From Qipengyuania sediminis (GTDB lineage Bacteria; Pseudomonadota; Alphaproteobacteria; Sphingomonadales; Sphingomonadaceae), in the NCBI RefSeq assembly GCF_004358425.1, contig NZ_CP037948.1, positions 248,001-312,000 of the forward strand: 64,000 bases of DNA. The letters run 5' to 3'. Under the pieces are notes generated by a model, which was given only the letters and a program-made list of their open reading frames with translations, had not been told where the DNA came from and ran no database searches. Numbering within the stretch: position 1 is the stretch's first letter; each line of letters starts with the position of its first letter. The position numbers were made by a program, and so were the translations under genes. Below are positions 46,425 to 55,645 of this stretch, piece by piece.

Positions 46425-47486
46425 ATGCACTTTCTCGATCAGGCAAAAATCTACCTCAAGTCCGGCTCCGGCGGCCCTGGCGCGGTGAGTTTCCGGCGCG
46501 AGAAGTATGTCGAATACGGAGGACCCGATGGCGGCAATGGCGGCAAGGGCGGCGACATCGTGTTCGAGGCGGTGGCCGGGCTCAATACGCTGATCGACTT
46601 CCGCTATGCCCAGCACTTCAAGGCGCAGCGGGGTGCGCATGGCATGGGCAAGGACCGTACCGGCGCGGGCGCGCCCGATCTCGTCATCCCGGTGCCCGTC
46701 GGCACGCAGGTGCTGTCGGAAGACAAGGAGGTTGTGCTGGCGGACTTCACCGAAGTCGGGCAGCGGCTCGTCTTCCTCGAAGGCGGCATGGGCGGGCGCG
46801 GCAATGCCAGCTACAAGACCAGCACCAACCGCGCCCCGCGCCAGCATCAGCAGGGTATCCCGGGGCAGGAGATGTGGGTCTGGCTTCGGCTGAAGCTGCT
46901 CGCCGACGTCGGTCTGCTTGGCCTCCCCAATGCCGGCAAATCGACCTTCATCAACCAGGTTTCCAACGCCCAGGCGAAGGTCGGCGATTATGCCTTCACG
47001 ACGCTTGTTCCCAAGCTGGGCGTGGTGCGCCACCGCGGCCGCGAATTCGTGCTCGCCGACATACCCGGCCTGATCGAAGGGGCGGCGGAGGGGGCGGGGA
47101 TCGGCGACCGCTTCCTCGGCCATATCGAGCGCTGCCGCGTGCTCATTCACCTGATCGACATTGCCGGCGCGGACCCGGTGGAAGCCATGCAGATCGTCGA
47201 AGGCGAGCTTGAGGCCTATGGCGCTGGGCTCGCAAACAAGCCGCGGCTGGTCGCGCTCAACAAGCTCGATCTTGCCGATGCGGAGCTTGGGGACGGCTTC
47301 GCTCAGGAATTGAGCGCAGCAGGCGCGACGGAAGTATTCCGCATCTCCGGCGCGACGGGCGCGGGGGTAGAGGCCTTGCTCGACGCGGTGCTCGCCTATC
47401 TGCCCGATCGCACCGCGACCGAGACCAAGGGTAGCGAGGTCGAAGCAGTCGACGAGGCCGCGCCACCGGCATGGTCGCCGTTCTAG
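46425..47486 (+). CDS. obgE: GTPase ObgE/CgtA
   Basis: 353 aa. Glycine-rich Obg fold in residues 1-158 ([30 protein letters not shown]), then the G domain: G1 [10 protein letters not shown], switch region [12 protein letters not shown]3 [10 protein letters not shown]4 NKLDL and G5 SGATG. It associates with the 50S subunit and with stringent response control. No OCT domain; the tail is acidic. GAGG lies about 10 nt before the ATG. The next gene starts 16 nt inside its end. Confidence 0.96.
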   Translation: MHFLDQAKIYLKSGSGGPGAVSFRREKYVEYGGPDGGNGGKGGDIVFEAVAGLNTLIDFRYAQHFKAQRGAHGMGKDRTGAGAPDLVIPVPVGTQVLSEDKEVVLADFTEVGQRLVFLEGGMGGRGNASYKTSTNRAPRQHQQGIPGQEMWVWLRLKLLADVGLLGLPNAGKSTFINQVSNAQAKVGDYAFTTLVPKLGVVRHRGREFVLADIPGLIEGAAEGAGIGDRFLGHIERCRVLIHLIDIAGADPVEAMQIVEGELEAYGAGLANKPRLVALNKLDLADAELGDGFAQELSAAGATEVFRISGATGAGVEALLDAVLAYLPDRTATETKGSEVEAVDEAAPPAWSPF

Positions 47487-48391
47487 CGCTTACCGGCGCC
47501 ACCGGCTTCGTCGGGCAAGCCGTGCTCGACGAAGCGGCGCGGCGCGGGCGGCCGGTGCAGGCGCTGACCCGCCGGCCGCAGGAGCCGCGCAGCGGGGTGA
47601 CCTGGATTGCAGGCGACCTCGACGAACGCGCTGCCCTGGCAGAGCTTGTGACAGGAGCGAGCGCCCTATTGCACGTCGCCGCGCGCACGACCGCGCCCAG
47701 TGCCAATGCCTTCGAAGCCGCGAATGTCAGAGGAACAGAGGCGGTGCTCGAAGCGGCTGCGGTGGCGGGCGTGCGGCGTTTCGTCTTCGTCTCCTCGCTT
47801 TCGGCGCGCGAGCCTGGCCTGTCGATGTATGGCGCGTCCAAGGCGCAGGCCGAGAGGCTCGTGGCAGCGAGCGGGCTCGACTGGACGGTGGTGCGCCCCC
47901 CCGGGGTCTATGGCCCGCGCGACGTCGATTACCTCGAGATGTTCCGCGCCGCGCAGCTTGGCGTAGTCCCCATTCCGCCGCGCGGCGCAAGCTCGCTGAT
48001 CCATGTCCAGGATCTCGCGCGGCTCTTGCTCGATCTCACCGATGCACCGCTCGGCCGGGTGAGGCATAAACTCTACGAGCCCGACGATGGGCGCGAGGGC
48101 GGATGGTCGCACCGCGAGCTCGCGCATTTGATCGGCGAGGCGGTGGGGCGGAGGGTCATGGCGCTGCCGCTCCCCGCCCCGCTGCTGCGCCTGGCCGCGC
48201 GCTGCGACGAGCTGCTGCGCGGTTCCAAGGCACGCCTGACCGCCGATCGGGTAGGCTATCTCACTCACCCCAATTGGGTATCGCGCAGCGCCTTTGCAGT
48301 GCCGCCCGACATCTGGCGGCCCAGCATCGAAAGCCGCGAAGGGCTCGTCCGGACGGCCGCCTGGTACCGCGCGAACGGGCTGCTTCGCTAG
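47471..48391 (+). CDS. NAD(P)-dependent epimerase/dehydratase family protein (extended SDR)
   Basis: 306 aa from the ATG at 47471, overlapping obgE by 16 nt. The N-terminal Rossmann motif TGATGFVGQAV, the FVSSLSAREPGLSMYGASKAQAE segment with the YxxxK pair (Tyr-Gly-Ala-Ser-Lys), and VRPPGVYGPRD are typical of extended SDRs. It resembles the complex I NDUFA9-like/epimerase group. The substrate is unknown. The overlap suggests co-expression with obgE. Confidence 0.86.
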   Translation: MVAVLALTGATGFVGQAVLDEAARRGRPVQALTRRPQEPRSGVTWIAGDLDERAALAELVTGASALLHVAARTTAPSANAFEAANVRGTEAVLEAAAVAGVRRFVFVSSLSAREPGLSMYGASKAQAERLVAASGLDWTVVRPPGVYGPRDVDYLEMFRAAQLGVVPIPPRGASSLIHVQDLARLLLDLTDAPLGRVRHKLYEPDDGREGGWSHRELAHLIGEAVGRRVMALPLPAPLLRLAARCDELLRGSKARLTADRVGYLTHPNWVSRSAFAVPPDIWRPSIESREGLVRTAAWYRANGLLR

Positions 48392-48392
48392 G

Positions 48393-49151
48393 CTAGAGAA
48401 AGGGCTCCTCGCCGGGGCGATGGATGCCGCATTCGACCTTGTCCCACCCCGCCCAGCGGCCGCTGCGTGCGTCTTCGCCCGGGGCGACGGGGCGAGTGCA
48501 GGGGGAGCAGCCGATTGAGGGGTAGCCCCGTGCCACCAGCGGGTGCGCGGGGAGGTGGTGTTCGGCGGCGTAGCGCGCGATCCGCGCCGCATCCCAATCG
48601 ATCAGCGGATTGATCTTGAGGCGGCCCGCTGCGTCCGCGGTGTCGATCTCGAAACGCGGGAGATGCGCGCGGGTGCTGGCCTGGAACGCCTTTCGCCCGG
48701 TCAGGCTGGCGTCGAAGCGGGAAAGCGCGCGGGCAAGCGGGCGGACCTTGCGCAGCTCGCAGCAGCCATCGGGATCGTAGGACCAGCGCAGGCCGTTGGG
48801 GTCGCGCGCCGCCAGATCGCCGGCGCGGGGACGAAGCACGCCGACATTGGTAAGGCCCAGATGCGAGATCAGCGTGTCGCGATAGGCCAGCGTCTCGGCA
48901 AAATGCTTGCCGGTGTCCAGAAACAGCACCGGAGTGGATGGCGCGATGCGGCCGACGAGGTGAAGCAAGACCGCGCTTTCGGCGCCGAAGCTGCTGACCG
49001 CGGCGACCTCGCCCGCCAGGCCTTCGCTGAGAACGCCATCCAGCATCGTTTCGGTGTCGCTGCCGCGGAAGAGATTGTTGAGCCGGACCGCGTCATGCGC
49101 GGTGAAGCGCGGCCCCGCGTCGATGCGGTCGATGGCGCGGTGGATGTTCAC
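48393..49151 (-). CDS. cysH: Phosphoadenylyl-/adenylyl-sulfate reductase, 4Fe-4S type
   Basis: 252 aa from the GTG at 49151, overlapping the DUF934 stop as GTGA; the frame to 49283 would overlap that gene by 135 nt. PP-loop features SSFGAESAVLLHL and FLDTGKHFAET, and the arginine-rich loop. Cys pairs in DGCCELRKVRPL and SIGCSPCTRPV indicate a 4Fe-4S cluster, usually linked to APS rather than PAPS reduction. The catalytic Cys is in the C-terminal ECGIH. It converts activated sulfate to sulfite for CysI, encoded two genes upstream. Confidence 0.94.
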   Translation of the reverse strand: MNIHRAIDRIDAGPRFTAHDAVRLNNLFRGSDTETMLDGVLSEGLAGEVAAVSSFGAESAVLLHLVGRIAPSTPVLFLDTGKHFAETLAYRDTLISHLGLTNVGVLRPRAGDLAARDPNGLRWSYDPDGCCELRKVRPLARALSRFDASLTGRKAFQASTRAHLPRFEIDTADAAGRLKINPLIDWDAARIARYAAEHHLPAHPLVARGYPSIGCSPCTRPVAPGEDARSGRWAGWDKVECGIHRPGEEPFL

Positions 49152-49573
49152 CGCTGGCGCAGCGCCCAGATCGGCACTCGCGCATCCGCCGCGGGCTGAT
49201 AGACCGCGGGCCAGCGCGACAGCGCCGCATCGCGTGTCGCCGGATCGAAGGGCTGGTCGGGATCGAATCCGTCGAAGCCGCAACGGCGCAAGAAGGCAAG
49301 CTGGTCGACAAGCACATCGCCCACAGCGCGCAGCTCGCCGTCATAGCCCGCCTCTCGCAGGATGCGCGCACTGGAATAGCCGCGCCCGTCGCCGAAGGAG
49401 GGAAAGTGCACCTCGATCAGCTGCAGCCGCGCCAGATGCGGAACCAGCGCGCGCGCATCGTCGCCCGGTTCGACCCGCACGGCCACGGCGTCGGGTTGGC
49501 CCAGAAAGGCATCGACGGTGATGCCGGGATGGTCCGCCGGTTCGTCGTCGCGGAAGCGGAGGAGATCAGCCAT
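49148..49573 (-). CDS. DUF934 protein, sulfite reduction accessory
   Basis: 141 aa from the ATG at 49573, overlapping the cysI stop by 8 nt. The central VHFPSFGDGRGYSSARILRE followed by GELRAVGDVLVDQLAFLRRCGFD is characteristic of DUF934, a small alphaproteobacterial family encoded between cysI and cysH. It probably assists sulfite reduction (electron delivery or assembly); this is inferred from constant genomic context, not from catalytic motifs. Confidence 0.9.
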   Translation of the reverse strand: MADLLRFRDDEPADHPGITVDAFLGQPDAVAVRVEPGDDARALVPHLARLQLIEVHFPSFGDGRGYSSARILREAGYDGELRAVGDVLVDQLAFLRRCGFDGFDPDQPFDPATRDAALSRWPAVYQPAADARVPIWALRQR

Positions 49574-51221
49574 AAAGCGCCGCCTTGAACGGCTCGACGC
49601 CGATCCGCCGGTAGGTGTCGAGGAAGCGCTCGTTTCCCTTGCGCGCGGCAAGATAAACCTCGGTTGCCGTTTCCACCGCATCGACGATGCCCGCCTCGTC
49701 GAAACCGGGGCCCACGATCTTGGCCAGGCTGGTGTCCTCCGCCCCGCTGCCGCCAAGCAGCAGCTGGTAGTTCTCGGTGCCCTTGCGATCGACGCCGAGG
49801 ATGCCGATGTGGCCCGCGTGATGATGCCCGCAGGCGTTGATGCAGCCCGATATCTTGAGCTTCAATTCGCCTAGCAGCGACGTCTTGCCGGTTACGGCGA
49901 AGCGTTCGGCAATGCGCTGTGCGACAGGGATCGAACGGGCATTGGCGAGGCTGCAATAGTCGAGCCCCGGACAGGCGATGATGTCCTCCACCGTGTCGAT
50001 ATTGGCCGCGCCCAGCCCGGCTTCGTCCAGCGCCGTCCACAGGCCGCTGAGATCGGCCCGCCGCACATGCGGCAGGACGATGTTCTGGGTGTGGGTCACG
50101 CGCAATTCGCCGGTCCCGAAAGATTCGGCGAGATTGGCGAGGGTTCGCATCTGATCGGCGCCGGCATCGCCCGGGATGCCGCCCACGGCTTTCAGGCTGA
50201 TGATCGCAGAGACATAGCCCCGCTGCTTGTGCGGGTGGATGTTCCGTTCGACCCATTCCGAAAACCGGGCCTCGTTCCCCTCGAGCGAAGTCGAGAGGCT
50301 GCTTGCCTGTGTCTCGACTTCGCTCGACAGGAACGGAGGGGGGGTGAAGAAGGATTGTATTCGTTCGAGCTCCGACCCCGGCGGCTCGATGCCGAGCGTC
50401 AGCAGATGCACGAACTCGGCCTCGACCTGGCGGCGGAATTCGTCTGCGCCCAGATCGTGGACCAGGATCTTTATCCGGGCCTTGAACTTGTTGTCGCGCC
50501 GTCCCTGGCGATTGTAGACCCGCAGCACCGCTTCTGTGAAGGTGACGAACTGGCCGATCGGCACGAACTCGGCGATGCGGGGCGCGATCATCGGGGTGCG
50601 GCCCATGCCGCCGCCGACCCAGAACTCGGCGCCTAACTCGCCGCCGCGCTGGACGATGCGGATGCCGATGTCGTGCAATCGCATCGCCGCCCGGTCGCGT
50701 TCGGAAGCGATCACCGCGATCTTGAACTTGCGCGGCAGGGCGCTGAATTCGGGATGGAAGCTCGACCATTGCCGCAGCAGCTCGGCATAGGGGCGCGGGT
50801 CCACCACCTCATCCGCCGCCGCACCGGCGAAATGGTCGGAGCTGATGTTGCGGATGCAATTGCCGCTGGTCTGGATGGCGTGCATCTCGAAGGCCGCGAG
50901 ATCGGCGAGGATGTCGGCGGCCTCCTCAAGCTCGATCCAGTTATACTGGATGTTCTGCCGCGTGGTGAAATGGCCGTAGCCGCGGTCGTAACGCTCCGCG
51001 ATGTCGGCAAGGCACCGCATCTGCGCTGCGCTCAGCGTGCCATAGGGAATGGCGACGCGCAGCATATAGGCGTGAAGCTGGAGATAGAGCCCGTTCATCA
51101 GCCGCAAGGGCTTGAACTGCTCCTCGGTCAACTTGCCTTCGAGCCGCCGCCGGGCCTGGTCGCGGAACTCTTCCACCCGCTCGGCGACCATGGCGTTATC
51201 ATAGGTGTCGTAGCGGTACAT
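49566..51221 (-). CDS. cysI: Nitrite/sulfite reductase hemoprotein with an in-frame palindromic insert
   Basis: 551 aa from the ATG at 51221 (ATGA overlap with the DUF2849 gene). Ferredoxin-like and siroheme domains are duplicated: YGHFTTRQNIQYNWIEL and RVTHTQNIVLPHV. The siroheme/4Fe-4S ligands are in ACPGLDYCSLA (C-x5-C) and GCINACGHHH (C-x3-C). It reduces sulfite to sulfide. Residues of about 296-316 (FLSSEVETQASSLSTSLEG) are encoded by a 63-nt palindromic repeat at 50273-50335, in a linker before the second half. The frame is intact, so the enzyme is probably active with a surface loop. Part of cobA-DUF2849-cysI-DUF934-cysH. Confidence 0.95.
   Translation of the reverse strand: MYRYDTYDNAMVAERVEEFRDQARRRLEGKLTEEQFKPLRLMNGLYLQLHAYMLRVAIPYGTLSAAQMRCLADIAERYDRGYGHFTTRQNIQYNWIELEEAADILADLAAFEMHAIQTSGNCIRNISSDHFAGAAADEVVDPRPYAELLRQWSSFHPEFSALPRKFKIAVIASERDRAAMRLHDIGIRIVQRGGELGAEFWVGGGMGRTPMIAPRIAEFVPIGQFVTFTEAVLRVYNRQGRRDNKFKARIKILVHDLGADEFRRQVEAEFVHLLTLGIEPPGSELERIQSFFTPPPFLSSEVETQASSLSTSLEGNEARFSEWVERNIHPHKQRGYVSAIISLKAVGGIPGDAGADQMRTLANLAESFGTGELRVTHTQNIVLPHVRRADLSGLWTALDEAGLGAANIDTVEDIIACPGLDYCSLANARSIPVAQRIAERFAVTGKTSLLGELKLKISGCINACGHHHAGHIGILGVDRKGTENYQLLLGGSGAEDTSLAKIVGPGFDEAGIVDAVETATEVYLAARKGNERFLDTYRRIGVEPFKAALYG
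50273..50335. repeat. Palindromic repeat inside cysI
   Basis: Arm 50273-50296 and arm 50312-50335 are 24-nt inverted repeats matching at 22 of 24 positions, with a 15-nt loop. The core TCGAGCGAAGTCGAGA is typical of intergenic palindromes in this bacterial group, yet here it lies in frame inside a conserved gene. Confidence 0.85.
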
Positions 51222-51517
51222 CAGATCACCCAGCTTCCGGCCGAGGGGTCGGCTGGCTTCAGCGTGAGATCGGGTCGGACGGTGGGCCCGAGCGCGCGGA
51301 TCCGGTCCTTGATATGCGCAGGCCGGGGGATGCCGCCATCGAGCACGGCGTCGATCGCATAGGCGGCGTTGACGCGCCGCGCCGCTTCCTCGCGGCCGAT
51401 CACGCGTTCCTCCTCGCCGGTCGCGTCGACAGCTTCCGCGAGATGCGGCGACCAGTGCGTGCCCGCCCACCAGACGACTGCGCCGGTGCGCAGGTCATTG
51501 CCGGTCAGGATGCGCAT
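51221..51517 (-). CDS. DUF2849 protein
   Basis: 98 aa from the ATG at 51517. Sequence MRILTGNDLRTGAVVWWAG followed by WSPHLAEAVDA and a C-terminal PTVRPDLTLKP matches DUF2849, a small family in alphaproteobacterial sulfite reduction operons between cobA and cysI. Its start overlaps the cobA end by 13 nt and its stop overlaps cysI. The molecular function is unknown. Confidence 0.88.
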   Translation of the reverse strand: MRILTGNDLRTGAVVWWAGTHWSPHLAEAVDATGEEERVIGREEAARRVNAAYAIDAVLDGGIPRPAHIKDRIRALGPTVRPDLTLKPADPSAGSWVI

Positions 51518-52263
51518 GAGGTGACCTCCAGCGCGAGCTCGGTGTCCTCGCGCGCGGTCACCTCCCCGATCACGATCAGTGCAGGGCTGACGACCGCCTC
51601 TCGCGCGACAAGATCGGGGAGCGCGGCGAGCAGCCCGCGCAGCACGCGCATCTGCGGGCGGCAAGCATTCTCTATCACTGCCAGCGGCATGTCGGGGGCA
51701 AGGCCATCGGCCATCAGCTTCTCGGCGATCTGCGGTGCGGTAGCCACCCCCATGTAGATAACGAGGGTGCGCCCCTTGCCCGCCAGCCCCGCCCAGTCCT
51801 GCTCGTCGAGCCCGCGGCATTGCCCGGCGACGAAGCTGACAACGCTCGCGGCGTCGCGGTGGGTCAGCGCGATCTGCGCCGCCGCGGCCGCGCCGCCCGC
51901 GGCGCTGATTCCGGGGACTACCTCGAGCGGAACACCTGCGGCGCGCGCCGCTTCCGCCTCCTCTCCGCCCCGGCCGAAGATGAAGGGATCGCCGCCCTTC
52001 AGCCGCACCACCTCGCGCCCCGCGCGCGCCTCGCGGATCAGCAGCGCATTGATTTCCGCTTGCGGCATGGTGTGCCGCGCGCGGGACTTGGCGACCGAGA
52101 TCAGCCGCGCGCGAGCAGGTGCGAGCGCCAGGATCGCGGGATCGACCAACCCGTCGTGCACCACCAGTTCCGCGCGTGCGAGCAGCCGCGCTGCGCGCAA
52201 GGTCAGCAGCTCGGGATCGCCCGGCCCCGCGCCCACCAGCCAGATTTTGCCCTGTGTCGCCAT
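51505..52263 (-). CDS. cobA: Uroporphyrinogen-III C-methyltransferase
   Basis: 252 aa from the ATG at 52263. SUMT motifs: WLVGAGPGDPELLTLRA at the N-terminus, VVHDGLVDP, VRLKGGDPFIFGRGGEEA, and VVPGISAAGGAAAAAQIALTHR. It makes precorrin-2 on the way to siroheme, the CysI cofactor, which explains its place at the head of the operon. There is no fused CysG-type dehydrogenase/chelatase domain, so another enzyme must finish siroheme. The 99 nt upstream shows no riboswitch I recognise. Confidence 0.95.
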   Translation of the reverse strand: MATQGKIWLVGAGPGDPELLTLRAARLLARAELVVHDGLVDPAILALAPARARLISVAKSRARHTMPQAEINALLIREARAGREVVRLKGGDPFIFGRGGEEAEAARAAGVPLEVVPGISAAGGAAAAAQIALTHRDAASVVSFVAGQCRGLDEQDWAGLAGKGRTLVIYMGVATAPQIAEKLMADGLAPDMPLAVIENACRPQMRVLRGLLAALPDLVAREAVVSPALIVIGEVTAREDTELALEVTSCAS

Positions 52264-52362
52264 GCAGGCGGGGGTGCGCCCCGGCGGCGCCGTGCGCCAG
52301 CGAGAAGCCCTATCACCCGCAACACTCCCGGTTTTGAAAGCGTGCGTTTGCCCGGGCCTAGC

Positions 52363-53550
52363 TCACCTTTCCCGCATGGCGGCAAAGCCGCGCGCGAGAT
52401 CGGCGATGAGGTCGCCGGGATCCTCCAGCCCGATCGAGAGGCGCACTGCGAGCTGCCCGGCGGGCCAGGGTGCGCCGGTGCGGATGCGGTGGGGGTCGAT
52501 GGGCAGCGCCAGGCTCTCGAAGCCGCCCCAGCTGTACCCGATGCCGAACAGTTCCAGCGCGTCGATCAGCCGCGCGCGCGCCTCCTGGTCGATCCCGGGA
52601 GCAAGCACGAAGCTGAAGAGCCCGCAGCCGCCGATGAAGTCACGCCGCCACAGCGCGTGCCCTGTCGCGCCCGGCAGCATCGGGCAGCGCACCTCCGCCA
52701 CTTCGGGCTGCGCCGCCAGCCATTCGGCGACGATCAGCGCGCCCGCGCTCTCGCGTTCGAGCCGCACCGCCATGGTTCTCAGGCCCCGTAATGCCAGCGC
52801 GGCATCGTCGGGGCTGACCACCTGGCCGAGCTCCTGCGCCACGGTGCGAAGCCGCGGATACCAGTCCGGGCCGGCGCTGCAGGCACCCATCATCAGGTCC
52901 GAATGCCCGCCGACATGCTTGGTAAGCGACTGGATCACGATGTCGCAGCCATGCGCCAGGCTGTGCAGGCCGAGCGGCGAGGGCCAGGTCGCGTCGATCA
53001 GCACCGCCGCGGCCTTCTCGCGGGCGGTGGCGGCGAGGGCGGGGACGTCTGCCACTTCCATTGTCAGGCTGCCCGGGCTTTCCAGAAGCACTGCGGCGGT
53101 GCGGTCGCAGAACCGCGCGGCGAAGCCCGCGGCATCGAGCGGGTCGAAGAACCGCGCCTCCACCCCCAGCCGCTTCAGCAGCCCCGTCGCCATGGCGCGG
53201 CTGGGCTCATAGGCATTGTCGGTGACCAGCAGCACATCGCCCGGGCGACACGCCGCCAGCAACGCGCCCGCGATCGCAGCGACGCCGCTGGGATAGAGCA
53301 CCGTACCCGCCGCTCCCGGCTCGAGCGCGGTCAGCGCCTCGGCCAGCGCCCATTGCGTCGGCGCGCCGCGGCGGCCGTAGAAGAAGGCGCCATCGGCATT
53401 GCGCGCGGCCGATGCGGCAAGCTCGGCGCAGCTTGCGGAAAGATGCGTGCTGGCGCGATAGACGGGCGGATTGACCACATGCGGATCGTTCGAGCGGCCG
53501 CGGGCGATGAGGAGAGTGGCAGGGTCGAGATCGTCGCGCGGGGAGACCAT
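52363..53550 (-). CDS. metC: Cys/Met-metabolism PLP enzyme, cystathionine beta-lyase-like
   Basis: 395 aa. Fold type I: LYPSGVAAIAGALLAA, the cofactor lysine in QSLTKHVGGHSDLMMG, RTMAVRLERESAGAL, and the C-terminal WGGFESLALP and RLSIGLEDPGDLIADL. This combination, and SWGGFESL in particular, points to cystathionine beta-lyase rather than gamma-synthase. It would produce homocysteine from cystathionine. It is separated from cobA by 99 nt on the same strand and may share sulfur control. The gene symbol is a family-level assignment. Confidence 0.85.
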   Translation of the reverse strand: MVSPRDDLDPATLLIARGRSNDPHVVNPPVYRASTHLSASCAELAASAARNADGAFFYGRRGAPTQWALAEALTALEPGAAGTVLYPSGVAAIAGALLAACRPGDVLLVTDNAYEPSRAMATGLLKRLGVEARFFDPLDAAGFAARFCDRTAAVLLESPGSLTMEVADVPALAATAREKAAAVLIDATWPSPLGLHSLAHGCDIVIQSLTKHVGGHSDLMMGACSAGPDWYPRLRTVAQELGQVVSPDDAALALRGLRTMAVRLERESAGALIVAEWLAAQPEVAEVRCPMLPGATGHALWRRDFIGGCGLFSFVLAPGIDQEARARLIDALELFGIGYSWGGFESLALPIDPHRIRTGAPWPAGQLAVRLSIGLEDPGDLIADLARGFAAMRER

Positions 53551-53586
53551 GGCCTGCTGTAGAGCCGCCGAGCTGCCGGGGGCAAG

Positions 53587-54426
53587 CTAGGCGGGCCCCG
53601 TCGCCTTGGGCGTGGCCGGATCGGCGCCCCATTCGGACCAACTGCCGTCGTAAAGCGCGCCCTCCAGGCCCAGGAGATGCAGCGCGAACAGAACCGCCGA
53701 GGCTGTCACCCCGCTGCCGCAGCTGGCAGCGATTGGCCGGGCTGGATCGATCCCGGCAGCGGCAAAGGCGGCGCGCAGCTCCGTGGCCGGCCGGAACGTG
53801 CCGTCGGGTCGTAACAGGTCGCGATAGTGGAGGTTTCGCGCGCCGGGGATATGCCCCCCGGGGAGCCCGTGGACCATGTCGGCACCAGTGCCTGCAAAAC
53901 GCTCTGAGTCGCGGGCGTCGACGACTTGCTCGGCCGCACTCGAGATGTTGGCCAGCATATCGGCCTTGTCGCGGGTGGCGCCGGTAAATTCCGTCGGTGC
54001 GAAATCCGTGGCGGCGATGGACGTAATGCCGCTTTCAAGGGGACGGCCCTCCGCGCGCCATTTGCCGAGCCCGCCGTCGAGCAGCGCGATGTGTCCGAAG
54101 CCGAAGCCGCGCAGCACGAACCAGCCGCGCGCCGCGCTGAGGAGCGCACTATCGTCGTAAAGTACGATCCGGTCGCCGCGTGCGAGCCCAAGCGCGGCGA
54201 AGCGGGCTGCGGCCTGCGCCGGGGTCGGAAGGGTGTTCGGCAAGGCCGAACTTGGATCGCGAAGCGCCGCGAGATCGAGGAAGCTGGCACCGGGGATATG
54301 CCCTATTGCGAACTCCGCCGCCGCATCGCGCCCCGCGGCGGGGAGGTGGAGCGAAGCATCGAGGATGCGAAGCCCAGGCTCCTGCATGTGCTCGCCGAGC
54401 CAGTCGGTGGAAACGAGGCTGTGCAA
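53587..54426 (-). CDS. sseA: 3-mercaptopyruvate/thiosulfate sulfurtransferase
   Basis: 279 aa from the TTG at 54426 (encoding MHSLVSTDWLGEHM, matching the usual family N-terminus); no nearer ATG gives a full first domain. Two rhodanese domains: an inactive one (residues 5-130, DASLHLPAAGRD, HIPGASFLDL) and an active one with catalytic loop ASCGSGVTAS (CGSGVT suits 3-mercaptopyruvate). It transfers sulfur to cyanide or thiols. It starts 6 nt after the stop of the upstream membrane protein gene, so it is likely coupled. Confidence 0.92.
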   Translation of the reverse strand: MHSLVSTDWLGEHMQEPGLRILDASLHLPAAGRDAAAEFAIGHIPGASFLDLAALRDPSSALPNTLPTPAQAAARFAALGLARGDRIVLYDDSALLSAARGWFVLRGFGFGHIALLDGGLGKWRAEGRPLESGITSIAATDFAPTEFTGATRDKADMLANISSAAEQVVDARDSERFAGTGADMVHGLPGGHIPGARNLHYRDLLRPDGTFRPATELRAAFAAAGIDPARPIAASCGSGVTASAVLFALHLLGLEGALYDGSWSEWGADPATPKATGPA

Positions 54427-54432
54427 GACCGC

Positions 54433-55527
54433 TTACGCCCCCGCGCCGACGACACGCTGCGCCAGCGGAGCATAGCTGCGCGGTGGCTCGTCGAGCCGGA
54501 AGGGCTGCGGGCGCGCCGCCGCCCCTTCGGCGCGCCCGATCACGAGCGTCGTCGCGACCGGCTCCGCCTCTTCCGCCAGGGCGCGGACCCGTAGCAGCGG
54601 GACCAGAAGGCCGACACGGCCCTGCCAGATCGCGTTCGCCTCAGCGAGGGGCAGCCGCACCTGGCCTTCGAAGCGGAGTGACTGGCCGGGGCCGAGACGC
54701 GCCGCCGCGTGACGGCGCGTCATCGCCTGATCGGGCATGGCGAGCTGCGCTTCGGCCGGCAGCTCGCGGCTGGCGGAGACGAGATCGGCCTCGACCGCGA
54801 TCCCCGTCAAGGCCCGCGCGGTCCGATTGCGGAGCGTCACCCGGTAGCCGACGGTCGCGTTCATCATGCTGCGGTCCAGCCGCACCGCCTCGACCCCGAT
54901 CGCCAGCATCTGGGCGGGCGGCGGCGCGGCAGCGGGATTACAGGGGGCGATCGACGCCGGGGGCGGGGCGGCCCGACGCCGCCGTCGCCACAACAACACG
55001 GCGCCGGCCAACAGAACCGCGCCCGCCCCAGCGGCCAATGCGATCGGGGAGACCGCGCTGCGTTCCGGCAAGACCTCAAGCTGACTTGAGGGTGAGCTTG
55101 CCGGAGCAGGCGCTTCGATTGGCGTTTCCGTAAGCGGCGGCGGCACGCCGATGCCTGGCGCGGCCTGGCGCGAGGTCGATGAGTTGGTCGCTGCCGGGGC
55201 ACCGACGCCTGCGGGCGGGGGCAAGGGGCCGGCGGTCACCGAAGTGCGGGGCTGGGGCAGGGGTGCGGCGCGCGAGGCGGCAGGGGCGGGAAGCACGATC
55301 GCCGGGCTCGCGCTTGCCGTCGGTAACGGGGCGGGAGCGGGGCGGTCGGTGCGGATCGCGCGCGGGCGCAGCGTCACCGGACCTTCAGTATCAACCGGAC
55401 CTTGCACGCGCGGTTCGGGGCTCGGCGTGGCGGCTGGGGGCAAGGTGAAGTCCTGCGCCGATTGTCCCCACAGCGGGGCGGCAGCGACCGCTGCGGCGAG
55501 GGCGAGGGCGGGGGAGATCCGTTTCAT
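54433..55527 (-). CDS. Hypothetical exported protein with Pro/Ala-rich region and one membrane helix
   Basis: 364 aa from the ATG at 55527. Signal peptide MKRISPALALAAAVAAAPL, a Pro/Ala/Thr-rich extracytoplasmic stretch (about 25-165), one strong transmembrane helix (about 175-195, IALAAGAGAVLLAGAVLLW) followed by RRRRRA, and a C-terminal beta-rich domain with VGYRVTLRNRTARALTGIAVE and LGPGQSLRFEGQVRLPLAE. The C-terminal part therefore seems cytoplasmic unless the topology is reversed. No known domain recognised. It overlaps no neighbour but runs 6 nt before sseA. Confidence 0.7.
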   Translation of the reverse strand: MKRISPALALAAAVAAAPLWGQSAQDFTLPPAATPSPEPRVQGPVDTEGPVTLRPRAIRTDRPAPAPLPTASASPAIVLPAPAASRAAPLPQPRTSVTAGPLPPPAGVGAPAATNSSTSRQAAPGIGVPPPLTETPIEAPAPASSPSSQLEVLPERSAVSPIALAAGAGAVLLAGAVLLWRRRRRAAPPPASIAPCNPAAAPPPAQMLAIGVEAVRLDRSMMNATVGYRVTLRNRTARALTGIAVEADLVSASRELPAEAQLAMPDQAMTRRHAAARLGPGQSLRFEGQVRLPLAEANAIWQGRVGLLVPLLRVRALAEEAEPVATTLVIGRAEGAAARPQPFRLDEPPRSYAPLAQRVVGAGA

Positions 55528-55645
55528 AAGCGAAGTGGCGCGATACTTTGCGAGGGCGGCGTGAATAGGGGGTGAAAGTGCCGCGCGCCAGTCCCGCGCC
55601 GCTGCGGCTTGCCAGCCGCGCCCCGCTCCTTCACTGGCGCGGACC

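Noticed and set aside
52264-52362. SAM-type riboswitch upstream of cobA
   Set aside because: No SAM-II or SAH core motif could be recognised by eye; a covariance-model search would be needed.
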